Shown: piece after piece, positions 33,500 through 44,587 of the stretch
How the letters are laid out: each line of letters begins with the position of its first letter
Position numbering within the stretch: the first letter of the stretch is position 1
NCBI GenBank assembly: GCA_026874595.1
Contig: CM049306.1
Location: 75,579,642-75,643,641 of the forward strand
From: Sipunculus nudus
Lineage: Eukaryota > Annelida > Sipuncula > Golfingiida > Sipunculidae
Reading direction: 5' to 3'
DNA: 64,000 nt
The notes under the pieces: generated by a model
Told to the model about the DNA's origin: nothing
What the model saw: only the letters and a program-made list of their open reading frames with translations
Database searches by the model: none
Program-made: the position numbers and the translations under genes

Positions 33500-36400
33500 A
33501 TGTCAGACACAACTTTGAAGTTGCTAAGTTTAAATGTCCGAGGACTTAAAAACAGATTAAAAAGAAGGTCGGTATTCAGGTGGGCAAAAAAAGAACACTG
33601 TGATGTTTTACTTTTACAAGAAACTCATAGTTGTCAAAATATAGAAAATATTTGGAGGAATGAGTGGCGTGGACAGGTATTCTATTCACATGGGACAACA
33701 AATAGTCGAGGAACAGCAGTACTTTTAAGACAGCAGTTACATGTAGATAGTGTTAGCTTATTACACAGTTCCATAGATGGTAGAATTTTAGTCATAAAAT
33801 TGGCAATTGAAAACCTTCAATATATTATCATTAATGTTTATGCTCCTAATTATACCACAAATCAAATTTCTTTTTTAAAGAATCTTAACAAAATTTTGCA
33901 AGAATATGTCACACTTAATGATGTAGTTCTCATTGGAGGCGATTTCAATGTAGCTCTTAATGTAAAGTTGGACAGGAGAGGTGGTGCTCTATGCCTAAAA
34001 GACTCTGTAAGGAAAGCTATAAATGATATGATGGATCAGCATAATTTATTGGATATTTGGCGAACAAGAAATCCATATAAAAAGGAATATACTTGGAGAA
34101 CTAAAAATGAAAATATATCATCTAGATTAGACTATTGGCTAATTACAAAACAGTTTCAAGATTATGTCGTAAAAGCTGATTTATTTCCATATATAAAGTC
34201 TGACCATTCTTTTATTAAATTAGTTATATGTACAGACCCTCTATATACTACAAGGAGGGGTAAAGGTTATTGGAAGCTAAACAAGTTTCTACTTAATGAG
34301 GACCAAATAACTAAGCATATAGTTGAATCTATACATACATGGTCAAATGAATCTTGTGAAAACACAAATAATATTAAGATATGGGAGTATGTTAAGTATA
34401 AGCTCAGAGATTTATATGTCAAAAAGGGTAAAGAAGCAAAGAAATTTACAAAAGCACGAGAAGATGATTTACTTGATGAATTGAAAATTCTCCAAACTAA
34501 ATTGGTAAATTCAGATGCAGAGACAGAAATAAGTATTATTGAAAAAATACAAAAAATAAAAGAAGAACAGGAAGAGATAGATAATTATAAAACAGAAGGA
34601 CTTATTTTGAGATCAAAAGTCACTTGGTTTGAAAAAGGAGAAAAAAGTAGTAAATATTTTTATAATTTAGAAAAATATAATGCAGTCAGAAAATGGGTGA
34701 GAAAACTAAGAAAGGATAATGGAGAATATACTATAATTCCAAATGAAATACTTTGTTTGGAAAAAGATTTTTATTGCAAATTGTATTCATCAAATCACAG
34801 TAAGTCACTTGAACAGATCGAAAAATATTTATCAGATATAAATACCCCATTTCTATCACAAGAAGATAATAACTTTTTGTGTGAACCATTAACAACAGAG
34901 GAATTGTATAATACAGTAAAATCATTTAAAAATAATAAGAGCCCAGGGAATGATGGTCTGCCTATCGAATTCTATTTGAAATTTTGGCCACAAGTTGGTC
35001 CCTTATTAGTCAGATCTTTTAATAAATCGTTTGAGGAGGGTAAACTCTCCACATCCCAGAGGCAAGCAGTAATCACTCTATTAGATAAAAATAAAGACCG
35101 TACTTTATTAAAAAAATGGCGACCTATATCACTTTTAAATACAGACTATAAAATTTTGGCTAAAACACTTTCTATTAGACTTTCAAAGCTCCTACCTAAA
35201 ATAATACACTCTAATCAGACTGGTTATGTGAAAAATCGATTTATCGGTGAAAATATTAGGTTTGTTCAAGATTTGCTTGAATATACGAAAGATAAAAGAA
35301 TACCCGGTATGATTATTGCATTAGACATGGAAAAAGCTTTTGATTCTTTAGAATGGACTTTCATGTTAGCCACACTAAAAAAATTTAAAATTTCAGAGAC
35401 CTTTATACGTTGGATAAAGCTTTTATATAATGATATAAGCAGCTGCATAATTAATTATGGCACAACCTCTGGTTATTTTAAAGTGGAAAGAGGAGTCCGA
35501 CAAGGGGACCCTATGTCCCCCTATCTTTTTATATTAGCCATCGAAATTTTAGCTATCAGAATAAGGAATGATCCAGCCATTAAAGGAATTAGAATAGGGC
35601 AGGAACAAGTTAAACTTTTACAATATGCTGATGATACAATTGCAATTCTTTCAGATAAGACATCAGGCAGCAATTTTTTAAAACAGGTTAACTCATTTGG
35701 AGAATTCAGTGGGCTTAAATTAAACCTAGAAAAATCAGAAGGTTTATGGATAGGTAAATCTAAAAATAGTAAATTAAAACCATTTGGAATTCACTGGCCT
35801 GATAAACCAATCAAACTTCTTGGAGTGTATATATCATATGATAAACAACAGTGTGAAGAGCTGAATTTGGAAGATAAATTAAAACAAACAAAAAATACTC
35901 TACAGCTTTGGAAACAAAGAAATCTGACATTGCAAGGGAAAATTCAAATTATAAAAACATATATAATATCTAAATTTAATTATTATTTCAGTAATAATAA
36001 TATATCAGAGAAATATGTAAATAGACTAAATAAGATTATATTTTCTTTTCTGTGGAATGGTGGAAAAGAGAAAATAAAAAGGTCTGTTCTAGTGCAAGAA
36101 ATAGAAAATGGTGGTCTGAATGTTCCACATTTGCAGTCACTTTTTTTGGCTTCCAGAATAGGTTGGATCAAAAGATTTTTTCAGAGTGAATATGGCCCCT
36201 GGAAAGCATTATGGATTTACAACTTAAAGAAAATATGTAGTGATATTCACTTACTATTTAACTGCAACTACAAACCCAAGTTATTAGCCTTAGAAAAATT
36301 AAATGAATTTTACAGAGAGGTGATGCAGAGCTGGTACTTTTTAAAGCTAGACTATTATGCAGAGGTAAATTTAAAAGAACAATATCTATGGCATAATAAG

Positions 36401-37309
36401 CACTTTGTATTTAATAAGAAAACATTCTATTGGGAACATTTCTATAAAGTGGGAATGCAAAAGGTTCAAGATTTATTTGATGTACAGAACCATGTTCTGT
36501 CTTTTGAATACTGGAAATCCAAAGGGTTAAGTAGCATTTATTTTATTGACTGGTATGTTTTAATAACATTAGTAATGAAACAATGCAAGGCAGTTACAGA
36601 TCAAATTAATATGATTGAGTTTGAAGAAGATAAGGAATCTGAAGATTATATAGCACATAATTTACATGTTAAAATTCAAGAAACTGTTGTACCATTGAAT
36701 AAATTGAAATCACATAAAATTTACCAGGTATTAAGAAATAAGATATGTTCTGTACAACCCACCAAGCCAAAGATATCAAAATATATAATAAACACACCAG
36801 ATGATTACACTAGTATCTATACACTTCCTCACAGAGTACTGTATGATTTAAGATCGAAGATATTTCAATATAAATTTCTCAATAATATATTAGTGAACAA
36901 TTATTGGCTTATGAAATGGAAAATTCAGGATTTTGATTATTGTACGTTTTGTAAGGGTGAGGTAGAAACAATTAACCATTTATTTTGGGAATGTAGACTA
37001 ACTAAAAAATTTTGGATGGATTTGAAGACTTGGTGTACTGACCAGCTAATAGAATTAAGATTAGAGAAGTTAGTTGTTTTTTATGGCTCTATTGATGAAA
37101 GTGATATGTATAATGTAATTATAATCCAGGCTAAAAGATATATTGACCAGTGTAGAATTAATAATCAGAAGCCTAACATACAAGGATTTAGAAATTTTTT
37201 ATATGAATATGTAAGAATTGAATACAAAGTAGCGGAAAAGAATAAGAAATTAGAAACTTTTAGAAAACGATGGTCAATGTATTTAAAAAATCATGAAATG
37301 ATAAGCTAG
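33500..37309 (+). CDS. LINE ORF2 protein: APE endonuclease and reverse transcriptase
   Basis: The 1269-residue protein nicks target DNA and reverse-transcribes the element RNA. The N-terminal endonuclease/exonuclease/phosphatase fold (residues ~6-240) has LNVRGL with N12, LLLQETH with E41, IGGDFNVAL with D148 and N150, SRLDYWL with D211, and SDH at 234-236. The reverse transcriptase (~470-790) has WRPISLLN (R541), ALDMEKAFD (D609), GVRQGDPMSPYLF and YADD (709-712, D711 and D712), then LKLNLEKSE and IKLLGVYI. A C-terminal zinc knuckle C-x2-C-x8-H-x4-C spans 1148-1165, as in L1/Tx1-group ORF2. All catalytic acids are present and there is no stop or frameshift over 3.8 kb. The ATG at 33500 is the first Met before the endonuclease fold. 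Length is close to the usual ~1270 residues. Confidence 0.97.
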   Translation: MSDTTLKLLSLNVRGLKNRLKRRSVFRWAKKEHCDVLLLQETHSCQNIENIWRNEWRGQVFYSHGTTNSRGTAVLLRQQLHVDSVSLLHSSIDGRILVIKLAIENLQYIIINVYAPNYTTNQISFLKNLNKILQEYVTLNDVVLIGGDFNVALNVKLDRRGGALCLKDSVRKAINDMMDQHNLLDIWRTRNPYKKEYTWRTKNENISSRLDYWLITKQFQDYVVKADLFPYIKSDHSFIKLVICTDPLYTTRRGKGYWKLNKFLLNEDQITKHIVESIHTWSNESCENTNNIKIWEYVKYKLRDLYVKKGKEAKKFTKAREDDLLDELKILQTKLVNSDAETEISIIEKIQKIKEEQEEIDNYKTEGLILRSKVTWFEKGEKSSKYFYNLEKYNAVRKWVRKLRKDNGEYTIIPNEILCLEKDFYCKLYSSNHSKSLEQIEKYLSDINTPFLSQEDNNFLCEPLTTEELYNTVKSFKNNKSPGNDGLPIEFYLKFWPQVGPLLVRSFNKSFEEGKLSTSQRQAVITLLDKNKDRTLLKKWRPISLLNTDYKILAKTLSIRLSKLLPKIIHSNQTGYVKNRFIGENIRFVQDLLEYTKDKRIPGMIIALDMEKAFDSLEWTFMLATLKKFKISETFIRWIKLLYNDISSCIINYGTTSGYFKVERGVRQGDPMSPYLFILAIEILAIRIRNDPAIKGIRIGQEQVKLLQYADDTIAILSDKTSGSNFLKQVNSFGEFSGLKLNLEKSEGLWIGKSKNSKLKPFGIHWPDKPIKLLGVYISYDKQQCEELNLEDKLKQTKNTLQLWKQRNLTLQGKIQIIKTYIISKFNYYFSNNNISEKYVNRLNKIIFSFLWNGGKEKIKRSVLVQEIENGGLNVPHLQSLFLASRIGWIKRFFQSEYGPWKALWIYNLKKICSDIHLLFNCNYKPKLLALEKLNEFYREVMQSWYFLKLDYYAEVNLKEQYLWHNKHFVFNKKTFYWEHFYKVGMQKVQDLFDVQNHVLSFEYWKSKGLSSIYFIDWYVLITLVMKQCKAVTDQINMIEFEEDKESEDYIAHNLHVKIQETVVPLNKLKSHKIYQVLRNKICSVQPTKPKISKYIINTPDDYTSIYTLPHRVLYDLRSKIFQYKFLNNILVNNYWLMKWKIQDFDYCTFCKGEVETINHLFWECRLTKKFWMDLKTWCTDQLIELRLEKLVVFYGSIDESDMYNVIIIQAKRYIDQCRINNQKPNIQGFRNFLYEYVRIEYKVAEKNKKLETFRKRWSMYLKNHEMIS

Positions 37310-37486
37310 GGGTCGTTTAGTGTTTTACATGTTTTAGTATCCCAGTCATTTGATGAACTTAGAATCGTCCATAAAGCAGTTGTGTCTAAAATACTCTTAT
37401 AATGTATTGTTTCTGTTTTGGTATAATGTGTTATATGTACATTTGATGTATATTTTGTGGAGTGCAATAAAAAAAAAAAAAAAAAA
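37310..37486 (+). terminator. LINE 3' UTR, AATAAA and poly(A) tail
   Basis: A 157-bp untranslated stretch ends in AATAAA at 37466-37471, which runs directly into about 20 A residues. The right copy of the target duplication follows immediately, so the tail marks the original mRNA end. Confidence 0.93.
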
Positions 37487-37500
37487 AACTTAGCTGTCCC
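37487..37500. repeat. Right target-site duplication of the LINE
   Basis: AACTTAGCTGTCCC matches 29023-29036 exactly. The sequence after it continues the interrupted pre-insertion site. Confidence 0.9.
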
Positions 37501-38162
37501 ATCAGACAGGTTGAGGTAATTCTTCCCTGTCCCAATGAAAAGCTGACCTGTCAGAAAAGAGGGAAGTTTTATTGGGCTCCTTGCTGTAAATAAGGGCAGC
37601 CTAAATGGTCCTGGTCCCTACTGAGGAATCAGTATAAAAGTATTAATGAATTATGCGGAAATGTGTGGCTACCAATTATTGATTAAGTATTGATTATTTG
37701 ATAAAAACTTATACAAATCCATTTAAAGATTTAATTGATAAAAATCTCACAATATATTACATTTTATATTAATGTCCTTACAAAGCAGAGAAAATAAATA
37801 TATCTAAAAATATTAAATTATTATTTTCCACAATATCCTTAAATTATTATTTAACACATAAATATAAATAAAATGTTTCTGTGTGCTGTGGGGTGATCTT
37901 CACACTTGGTATGATAATCCTGAATTGTTCTGAGCTGGGAGTGATCTGTCCATGTCACATAGGATGACTGTCCATGAAGTCTGGGGTGTTGTGTCTGTGT
38001 GCTGTGGGCCGATCTTCACAACTGGTATGATAATCCTGAATTGTTCTTAGCTGGCAGTGATCTGTCCATGTCACATAGGATGACTGTCCATGAAGTCTGG
38101 GGTGTTGTGTCTGTGTGCCTTAAAAACACATCATATTGGTTGAAAACTCATCATATTGAAGC
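37501..38162. other. LINE right flank with a 116-bp tandem duplication
   Basis: 37501-37560 contains several 'cagacagg/ctgtccc/cctgtcag' words belonging to a dispersed repeat. At 37881-38112 a 116-bp unit ('gtgtgctgtggg..gatcttcaca', 'cctgaattgttct', 'gtccatgaagtctgg') occurs twice with a few changes. No gene is seen. Confidence 0.7.
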
Positions 38163-39807
38163 TTATTAGCTCAGATTACTGTAAATCATCTGAGCTGTAG
38201 CGATCACCCTCTGTCTGGCGTCAGGCCGGCCGGACGTTAACAGGGCACAAATTGTAACCGTTAGACCTAGAAACTTCTAACTGTACATCAAGGGAGGTCC
38301 TGGACAAATCTCCTTGGAAACCCAAAATTAGGTCATGGTGACCCATATTTTGTGATCTACAGGCTGAAAACATGATTTTGAGCACCCAGACAGTCAGAAC
38401 TGGCACAAATTGTATCCATTAGGCCTAGAAACCTCTTACCAGACACTTTGGGAGATCCTAGGCAAATGTCCGTGGAAACCTGAAACTAGGACACTGTGAC
38501 CTATATTCTGTGACCTATAGGGAAAAGATGTCATATGAGCACCCTTAATGTCAGATTGGGACATATCGTATCTGTGAGGCTTAGAATCTTCTGACACAAT
38601 ATCCTGGGAGTTTTAAGGCAAATCTCCTTGGAAACCTGAAATTAGGTCATGGTGACCTATATTTTATGACTCATGGGCTGAAAACAAGGTTTTTAGCATC
38701 CAGAGAGTCAGATGGGGCACAAATTAAATTGATAAGGCCTAGAATCTTCCAACATGACATTTAGGGAGGTCTTAGGCAAATCTCCTTGGAAACCCAAATT
38801 AGGTCATGTTGACCTATATTTTGTGACCCACATTATTTTGTGAAATCATGATATCCGGCACCCTGAATGTCAGATTGGGACAAATTATATATGTGAGGCC
38901 TAGAATCTTCTAACTCAATATCCTGGGAGTTTCTCGGCAAATCTCCTTGGAAACCTGAAATTAGGTATTGGTGACCTACATTTGTGACCTACAAGACAAA
39001 AACCTGATTTTGAGCCTCCTGAATGTCTGATGGGCACTAATCATATCTGTTAGGCCTAGAGGTCCAGGGAGGTCCTAGGCAATTCTCCTTGGAAACCTGA
39101 AATTAGGTCATGGTTACCTACATTTTGTAACCTACAGGCCAACAACAAGATTTTGAGCACCCAGAAAGTCAGACAGGGCACATATTTTATTTGTTAGGCC
39201 TATGAACTTCTAATGTAACATTCTAAGACGTCCTTGACAAATGTCTGTGGAAAACTGCAATTAGGTCACCTTGACCTATATTTGGCAACCTATCAGAAAA
39301 GATGTCATATAAGCACCCAGACAGTCAGACAGGGCACAATTTGTATCCATTAGGCATAGAATCTTTTAACATGCAATTCAGGGAGGTCCTAGTAAAGTGT
39401 CCTTGGAAACACCTAGTCAGACAAGGCGCAAATTGTATCCATTATCCCTTGACTCTTCATACATGACATTCAGGGAAATCCTTGGCAATACTCCTTGGAA
39501 ACCTGAAATTGGATCATGGTGACCTATATTCTTCTAGCTATAGACCAGAAACATGATTTTTAGAATCCAGACAAACAGGGTACAAATTGTATTCATTTTC
39601 CTTGGAACCCTCTATTGTGAAATCCAGGGGGGGGGGGGGGTCCTGGGTAGGTCTGCTATGAATCCTGAAAATTTTATTTTTTTGTCCATCTTTATAAAAC
39701 TGTAAGTTTAGCTGTAATCTATTCTCACAGACAATATATAACATTAATATAAAAACATGAGCACCCAGTCAAAATTAGCTGAGCGTCATGGCCCATGGGC
39801 CACTTGT
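38163..39807 (+). mobile_element. Helentron-like element, family 1 copy A3
   Basis: The 5' hairpin (38168-38196) is slightly decayed: arms AGCTCAG/CTGAGCT remain, inner arms are changed. The 3' end has TTAGCTGAGC, the palindrome TGGCCCATGGGCCA (39789-39802) and CTTGTA. The core is about ten units of roughly 150-160 bp, each with 'cagggcacaaattgtatcc', 'gttaggcctagaa', 'gggaggtcctaggcaaatct' and 'ccttggaaacctgaaattag'. This shorter period is close to the ~160-bp core of bivalve pearl/CvA elements. A G14 run interrupts the last unit at 39627-39640. The (GTCC)n tract is nearly gone and there is no GGTGGCGCCACC. Confidence 0.68.
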
Positions 39808-41491
39808 ATTTAATGTAATAGCTTCAGAGTCTGCCTGCAGAGTCACATGGTCAGTCATTGTAAACTATGACACATTTCGCCACTGCCTCATTAGTCTGTG
39901 ACTGATATTAGATAATAAACTTTGAAGGCTGAAGGGGTTATATGTCAAGAGTAGCAGTAGTGGTCCCGGCTGCACCAGGCTATATTGGGTAGTGGAGAAC
40001 ACTGCTGACTGACCAAGAACATTTAACCAGGTGGCAGGAAAGGCAGAATGAAGAAATTTGTTCTTTCCATGTGAATATAACATGATATTCATGAACAGGA
40101 AGGTTTATCAAATGTTACCACTGGTTGCCATTTAAGAAATGGCTGTCAGTCACCCCAGCATGAGCCAGGGTCAGCTCCGGGGCTGACGCGGGCTGTTCGA
40201 CTTGCAAAATTGCCTGTCCCGGTCAATCGGACAGTCATTAATGTTGAGTGCTACCCCTGTAAAGAAAAGTTTGTCCATTGTGATAACACTATCACATTCC
40301 ACAAATACATATGATTTTAAGCTCAAGTGATAACAGTTAATTATTTTCAAAGTAGACATTTAACTAAGTGAAAATAATGTAGTGAAAGTGATAGAGCTAC
40401 ATAATGCTATCATTATTAGTTGGTTAATTGCTTCCTAAACACCGAGACTATTGCCATGTATGGATACAGGGATCATGAGCAAAAATGTATGCATTACTGA
40501 ACAAATGAAAGGGGCAAAGGCATGTTCTCACATATACTTTATTGTTATTTTAGTTATTTGTTCATTGTACTTTGTCAGAATTTTCACATTGAATGTATGT
40601 AGTATATTTACCAAGTTGATGAGGATGATTATGCTTGTTTTTACATTAATCCTATTATATATAATTCAACTGTTTCCATGTGAAAATAAGTTTAAATTAG
40701 TGACAGCTAAGGTAATTTATATTATGTATCTCTTTTTTTTGTTTTGATTATATGTGATAATAACTTAATTAAGTATAGTTGAAAGGGAAAGTGTCAGTTT
40801 GCGGAAAATATGACGATGATAATGGTGATAATAAAGGAGTTGATGATGTGATTTGTAAATTAGTGCTGGTGTGTGTGATTTACTCAGAAATATCATTGTG
40901 ATAGAAAATATCAGTCACAGTGTTGATAATATAAAGCATTTGACTGATATACTTCAAAAGGTATGTGTATATATGATAAAAATGAGAGACGAAATTGTTG
41001 ATAATTAAAATAGCTGATGAAGCCTCCCAAGTCATTCTCATGTTTATAATACAGTGATATAAGTTTTTTTGTGAATTTGTCAAAGCAGTTACTACGTCAG
41101 TATACTCTGTGATACATTTCATTCACAAGACATTTAGGGTTAATTTCTATGAGTAACATATGAAAAGAGAATTATTCATTTGTATTCATTGACAGTTATA
41201 TGAATGATAGACTTGGCAAGGTGTTGTACATATAATGTCTACACTCATGATTTGTCATTCAGTATGTGAGTAAATTACGAAAGGTGAATATGTGCACTGA
41301 GGCATATGTTGTCTTATTTCACCAAGGAGGTCATGTTTTCACCTGTGTCTGATTAATTTTCTGTTGAAAGGATTTTGCTAAAAACCTGCTGAACTGGGTT
41401 CCTATTAACTTTGTTGAGGGATGGGATATGATGCTTAGAAGACCCCATAAAATTCACATGCAGAGCTGAACAAGGAGGTGGATATGCTTGT
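39808..41491. other. Unannotated AT-rich DNA
   Basis: No gene was recognised. Around 40175-40262 a GC-richer patch contains CTGTCC..GGACAG and, on the minus strand, 'actcaacattaatgactgtcc', similar in style to the LINE target site. The frame at 40451-40747 is hydrophobic and AT-rich but has no domain, conserved motif or splice context. Confidence 0.55.
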
Positions 41492-43080
41492 TGTATCCGC
41501 CAAAACAGAGTTTTGCGGATACTATGTTTTCAGCTGGCCGCCGCCGCCGCCGCCGCCGCCGCGTAGGTGTCCGGAGAACTCCTCCGTAACCGCTGGGCGG
41601 AATTTTCCGAAACCCGGGATTATGTTCGGGTCACATGTGAACTGCTGCGCCCCGATTTTGTTTTGACCTCTGACCTTTCCTTTGCGCTCTGCGTCCGTTT
41701 GTGCGTCTGTTTCCACACATAAACCCACATATCTCCGGAACCGTTTGACCGATCAGGAAAATTTTTTTGCACAAATGTAGCCCTCGGAGAGCTTTATAAC
41801 ATACACCAAAAATGGTGGCGCCACCTGCAACCATGTTTGCACAGTGTCCATCTGTTCGTCTGCCTTGGGTTAAAATCACTCATATCTCTGCAGTGACTTG
41901 ACTAATTCACCTGAAATTGGGCATGCGTAAACATCCTGGATAGCTTTTCTGATTTTATGACAGGTGGCGCCACCTACATTCACGTTTACGCTGCAGACAT
42001 CCAAGCTCATATCTCGGGAACCGTTTGACCGATCAGGAAAATTCTTTTGCACAAATGTAGCCCTTGGAGAGCTTTATAACATACACCAAAAATGGTGGCG
42101 CCACCTGCAACCATGTTTGCACAGTGTCCATCTGTTCGTCTGCCTTGGGTTAAAATCACTCACATCTCTGCAGTGACTTGACTAATTCACCTGAAATTGG
42201 GCATGCGTATACATCCTGGATAGCTTTTCTGATTTTATGACAGGTGGCGCCACCTACATTCACGTTTACGCTGCAGACATCAAAAGTCATATCATGGGAA
42301 CCGTTTGACCGATCAGGAAAATTCTTTTGCACAAATGTAGCCCTTGGAGAGCTTTATAGCATACACCAAAAATGGTGGCGCTACCTGCAACCATGTTTGC
42401 ACAGTGTCCATCTGTTTGTCTGCCTTGGGTTAAAATCACTCATATCTCTGCAGTGACTTGACTAATTCACCTGAAATTTAGCATGCGTATACATCCTGGA
42501 TAGCTTTTCTGATTTTATGACAGGTGGCGCCACCTACATTCACGTTTACGCTGCAGACATCCAAGCTCATATCTCAGGAACCGTTTGACCGATCAGGAAA
42601 ATTTTTTTGCACAAATGTAGCCCTTGGAGAGCTTTATAACATACACCGAAAATGGTGGCACCACCTGCAACCATGTTTGCACAGTGTCCATCTGTTCGTC
42701 TGCCTTGGGTTAAAATCACTCATATTTCTGCAGTGGTTTGACTAATTCACCTGAAATTCAGCATGCTTATACATCCTGGATAGCTTTTCTGATTTTATGA
42801 CAGGTGGCGCCACCTACAATCAAGTTTACGCTGCAGACATCCAAGCTCATATCTAGGGAACCATTTGACCGATTGGGCCAACATTTTGCATGTGTATAAA
42901 TCTCACATAGCTCTTTATCATACGCAAAACTGGTGGCGCCACCTGCAGCCATGTTTGCACAGCTCCCATCTGTTTGTCTGCCATGGGATAAAATATCCAT
43001 GCTAATATGCAACACTTCACCCGTTCCACTCTGATTTAGGCGGATACAAGTAGTCGCTTGTCGACTACCCGTATTCTAGT
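41492..43080 (+). mobile_element. Helentron-like element, family 2 copy B2
   Basis: The copy is nearly identical in layout and sequence to copy B1. The 5' hairpin is at 41493-41522, followed by a longer GCC run. The 280-bp core array has 'gacaggtggcgccacct' at 41961, 42241, 42521 and 42801, exactly in register. The 3' part has GGCGGATAC (43039-43047), the GTAGTCG/CGACTAC hairpin and CTAGT ending at 43080. Compared with B1 it lacks the second half of the last unit: 'gataaaat' joins directly to 'atccatgctaat', an internal deletion of about 270 bp. High identity to B1 suggests recent activity. Confidence 0.78.
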
Positions 43081-44587
43081 TGTGCATGCTGTTTGCACCT
43101 AACTGAGTGTACACGTCACTGAAGTTATTATAGTGTTTGGCTAGTATACTGACAGATGCTTAGTATGTTGGAATCAATTAGTTTCATACTATATAATAAA
43201 ATGGGAAATCAGATGTAAACCATAACTTATTAACATACTAAGTGATAATACTTTCAGCATTTTATGAGTGATACATATATCTCATCATGAACAGCAAGAA
43301 TGTTTGTGATTCTGTTTAATATTGTACATAATATGTTGTGTGCATTGTAGAAATGAAGTTATTTCATGTATGCATTACATGAATACCACATCTTGTTTTT
43401 TTTTCACATTTTGTACAATCTGCAGGCTCAAATAAAATTTAGGTCTCACTATATAAAATTTTAACATATAGAATGGAACCCACATATATAACCACCTTGA
43501 TTTTTAGGTCAGATGTCAAGATTACAGGATCCATTTCCCCCCAAAATTGTGACTCACCTACCAATAGGAGAAGAATCAGGGTGATTAAATTTAACATCAA
43601 ATGGTCAAATATCAAGGTAACAGGACCTGCTTCTTTCTTCTTTATGAAGTATGTGAACACATTTCAGCCAGACTGTTCATTCAGAACATTCCATCTTGAC
43701 ATGTGGCTCACTTGGGTATGGATTTTGAGGTCACAAGGTCAGAGGCCAAGGTCACAGAACTCATTTGTGGAAAAGCTTGTGGATGACTAGACATAGTTAG
43801 GTCAAACTATTCACCCCAACCCTTCCATCTTTCATTTCTATTGATATATAGGTCACAAGATCAAAGGTCTAGATCATAGAACTGTCCTGCTGTTTTTCAT
43901 ACTGACCACTCTTATAGTTAAATATACTCATGAAGAAGTCATGAACTCTTAATCTGCAGTGTCATTAAACTAATCCAAAATACATTCCAGAAGGCTCCTG
44001 TGACCACTAACCAGATTTTATAATTTGGTGGTCAGACCTAACCACAGTATAACCCAGTCAATGAACTCAAGCCTACCCACATTCAGTCCACTGTGTCTCA
44101 CCTGGTCTGCTCTGGATATTTACTACATAGTCTGTATAACTATGACAAGATGTAATATATATGAGTCTGTGTATAGTAAAGAATCACTCCTCCTCCCATT
44201 CTTTGGATTCAGGATGAAAACATATGATGTTTTAGTTTATTATACATATAATGATAATCAAATTCTGAAAAGGTTAAAAAAACAAATTCTCTGAATAAGT
44301 ACAGGACATATGTCATATGAATTGTGACATATATAAATACACAAATGTTTATGCAAGCCTAAACCAAGTGAACCAATGAATTTACAGTGTAAATACATAT
44401 TAGTATGACACATCGTAGAAAATTTTGGCCATGCAAGGAAACTCAGTTTGCAACATACAAATGGATGCACATGTACATGGATATATGGTTGCACAGCTCT
44501 AACAGTAGCTATATTGCATGTTGACAATTACTGCCTCATTCAACATCAGTAAGTTCAGCTCAAAGGAGTGCATTCAATACATGTAAT
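43081..44587. other. Unannotated DNA with a degenerate 'aggtcaaggtcac' core array
   Basis: From about 43440 to 43910 diverged units related to the family 4/5 cores are seen ('gattttgaggtcacaagg', 'ttccatcttgacatgtggctcac', 'aaagcttgtggatgac'). No hairpin or CTAGT terminus belongs to them, so this is an old fragment. The rest shows nothing recognisable. Confidence 0.55.

Larger units (their letters stand above)
29037..37486 (+). mobile_element. Full-length L1/Tx1-type non-LTR retrotransposon
   Basis: The element is bounded by a 12-14 bp direct repeat and ends in AATAAA merging into a run of about 20 A. It contains, in order, an 87-bp leader, ORF1 (29124-29951), a 3.5-kb spacer, ORF2 (33500-37309) and a 157-bp 3' UTR. 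Both ORFs are intact, with the catalytic residues of endonuclease and reverse transcriptase present, so the copy looks young and possibly competent. Such elements copy themselves by target-primed reverse transcription of their own mRNA. L1-group LINEs normally have a short gap between the ORFs; the long repeat-filled spacer here is the odd feature. Clade assignment within L1/Tx1 is from motif style, not a tree. Confidence 0.95.

Noticed and set aside
40451-40747. 98-codon hydrophobic frame as a membrane protein gene
   Set aside because: AT-rich sequence yields hydrophobic codons by composition. No homologous copy, splice context or conserved motif is visible.
24828-42745. Repeated ~70-codon frames beginning MAPPTFTFTLQTSK in family 2 core units
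   Set aside because: They recur because the 280-bp unit recurs. The unit is not a multiple of three, each frame stops and restarts, and substitutions between units do not favour synonymous sites by eye. The palindromic region supplies the apparent start.
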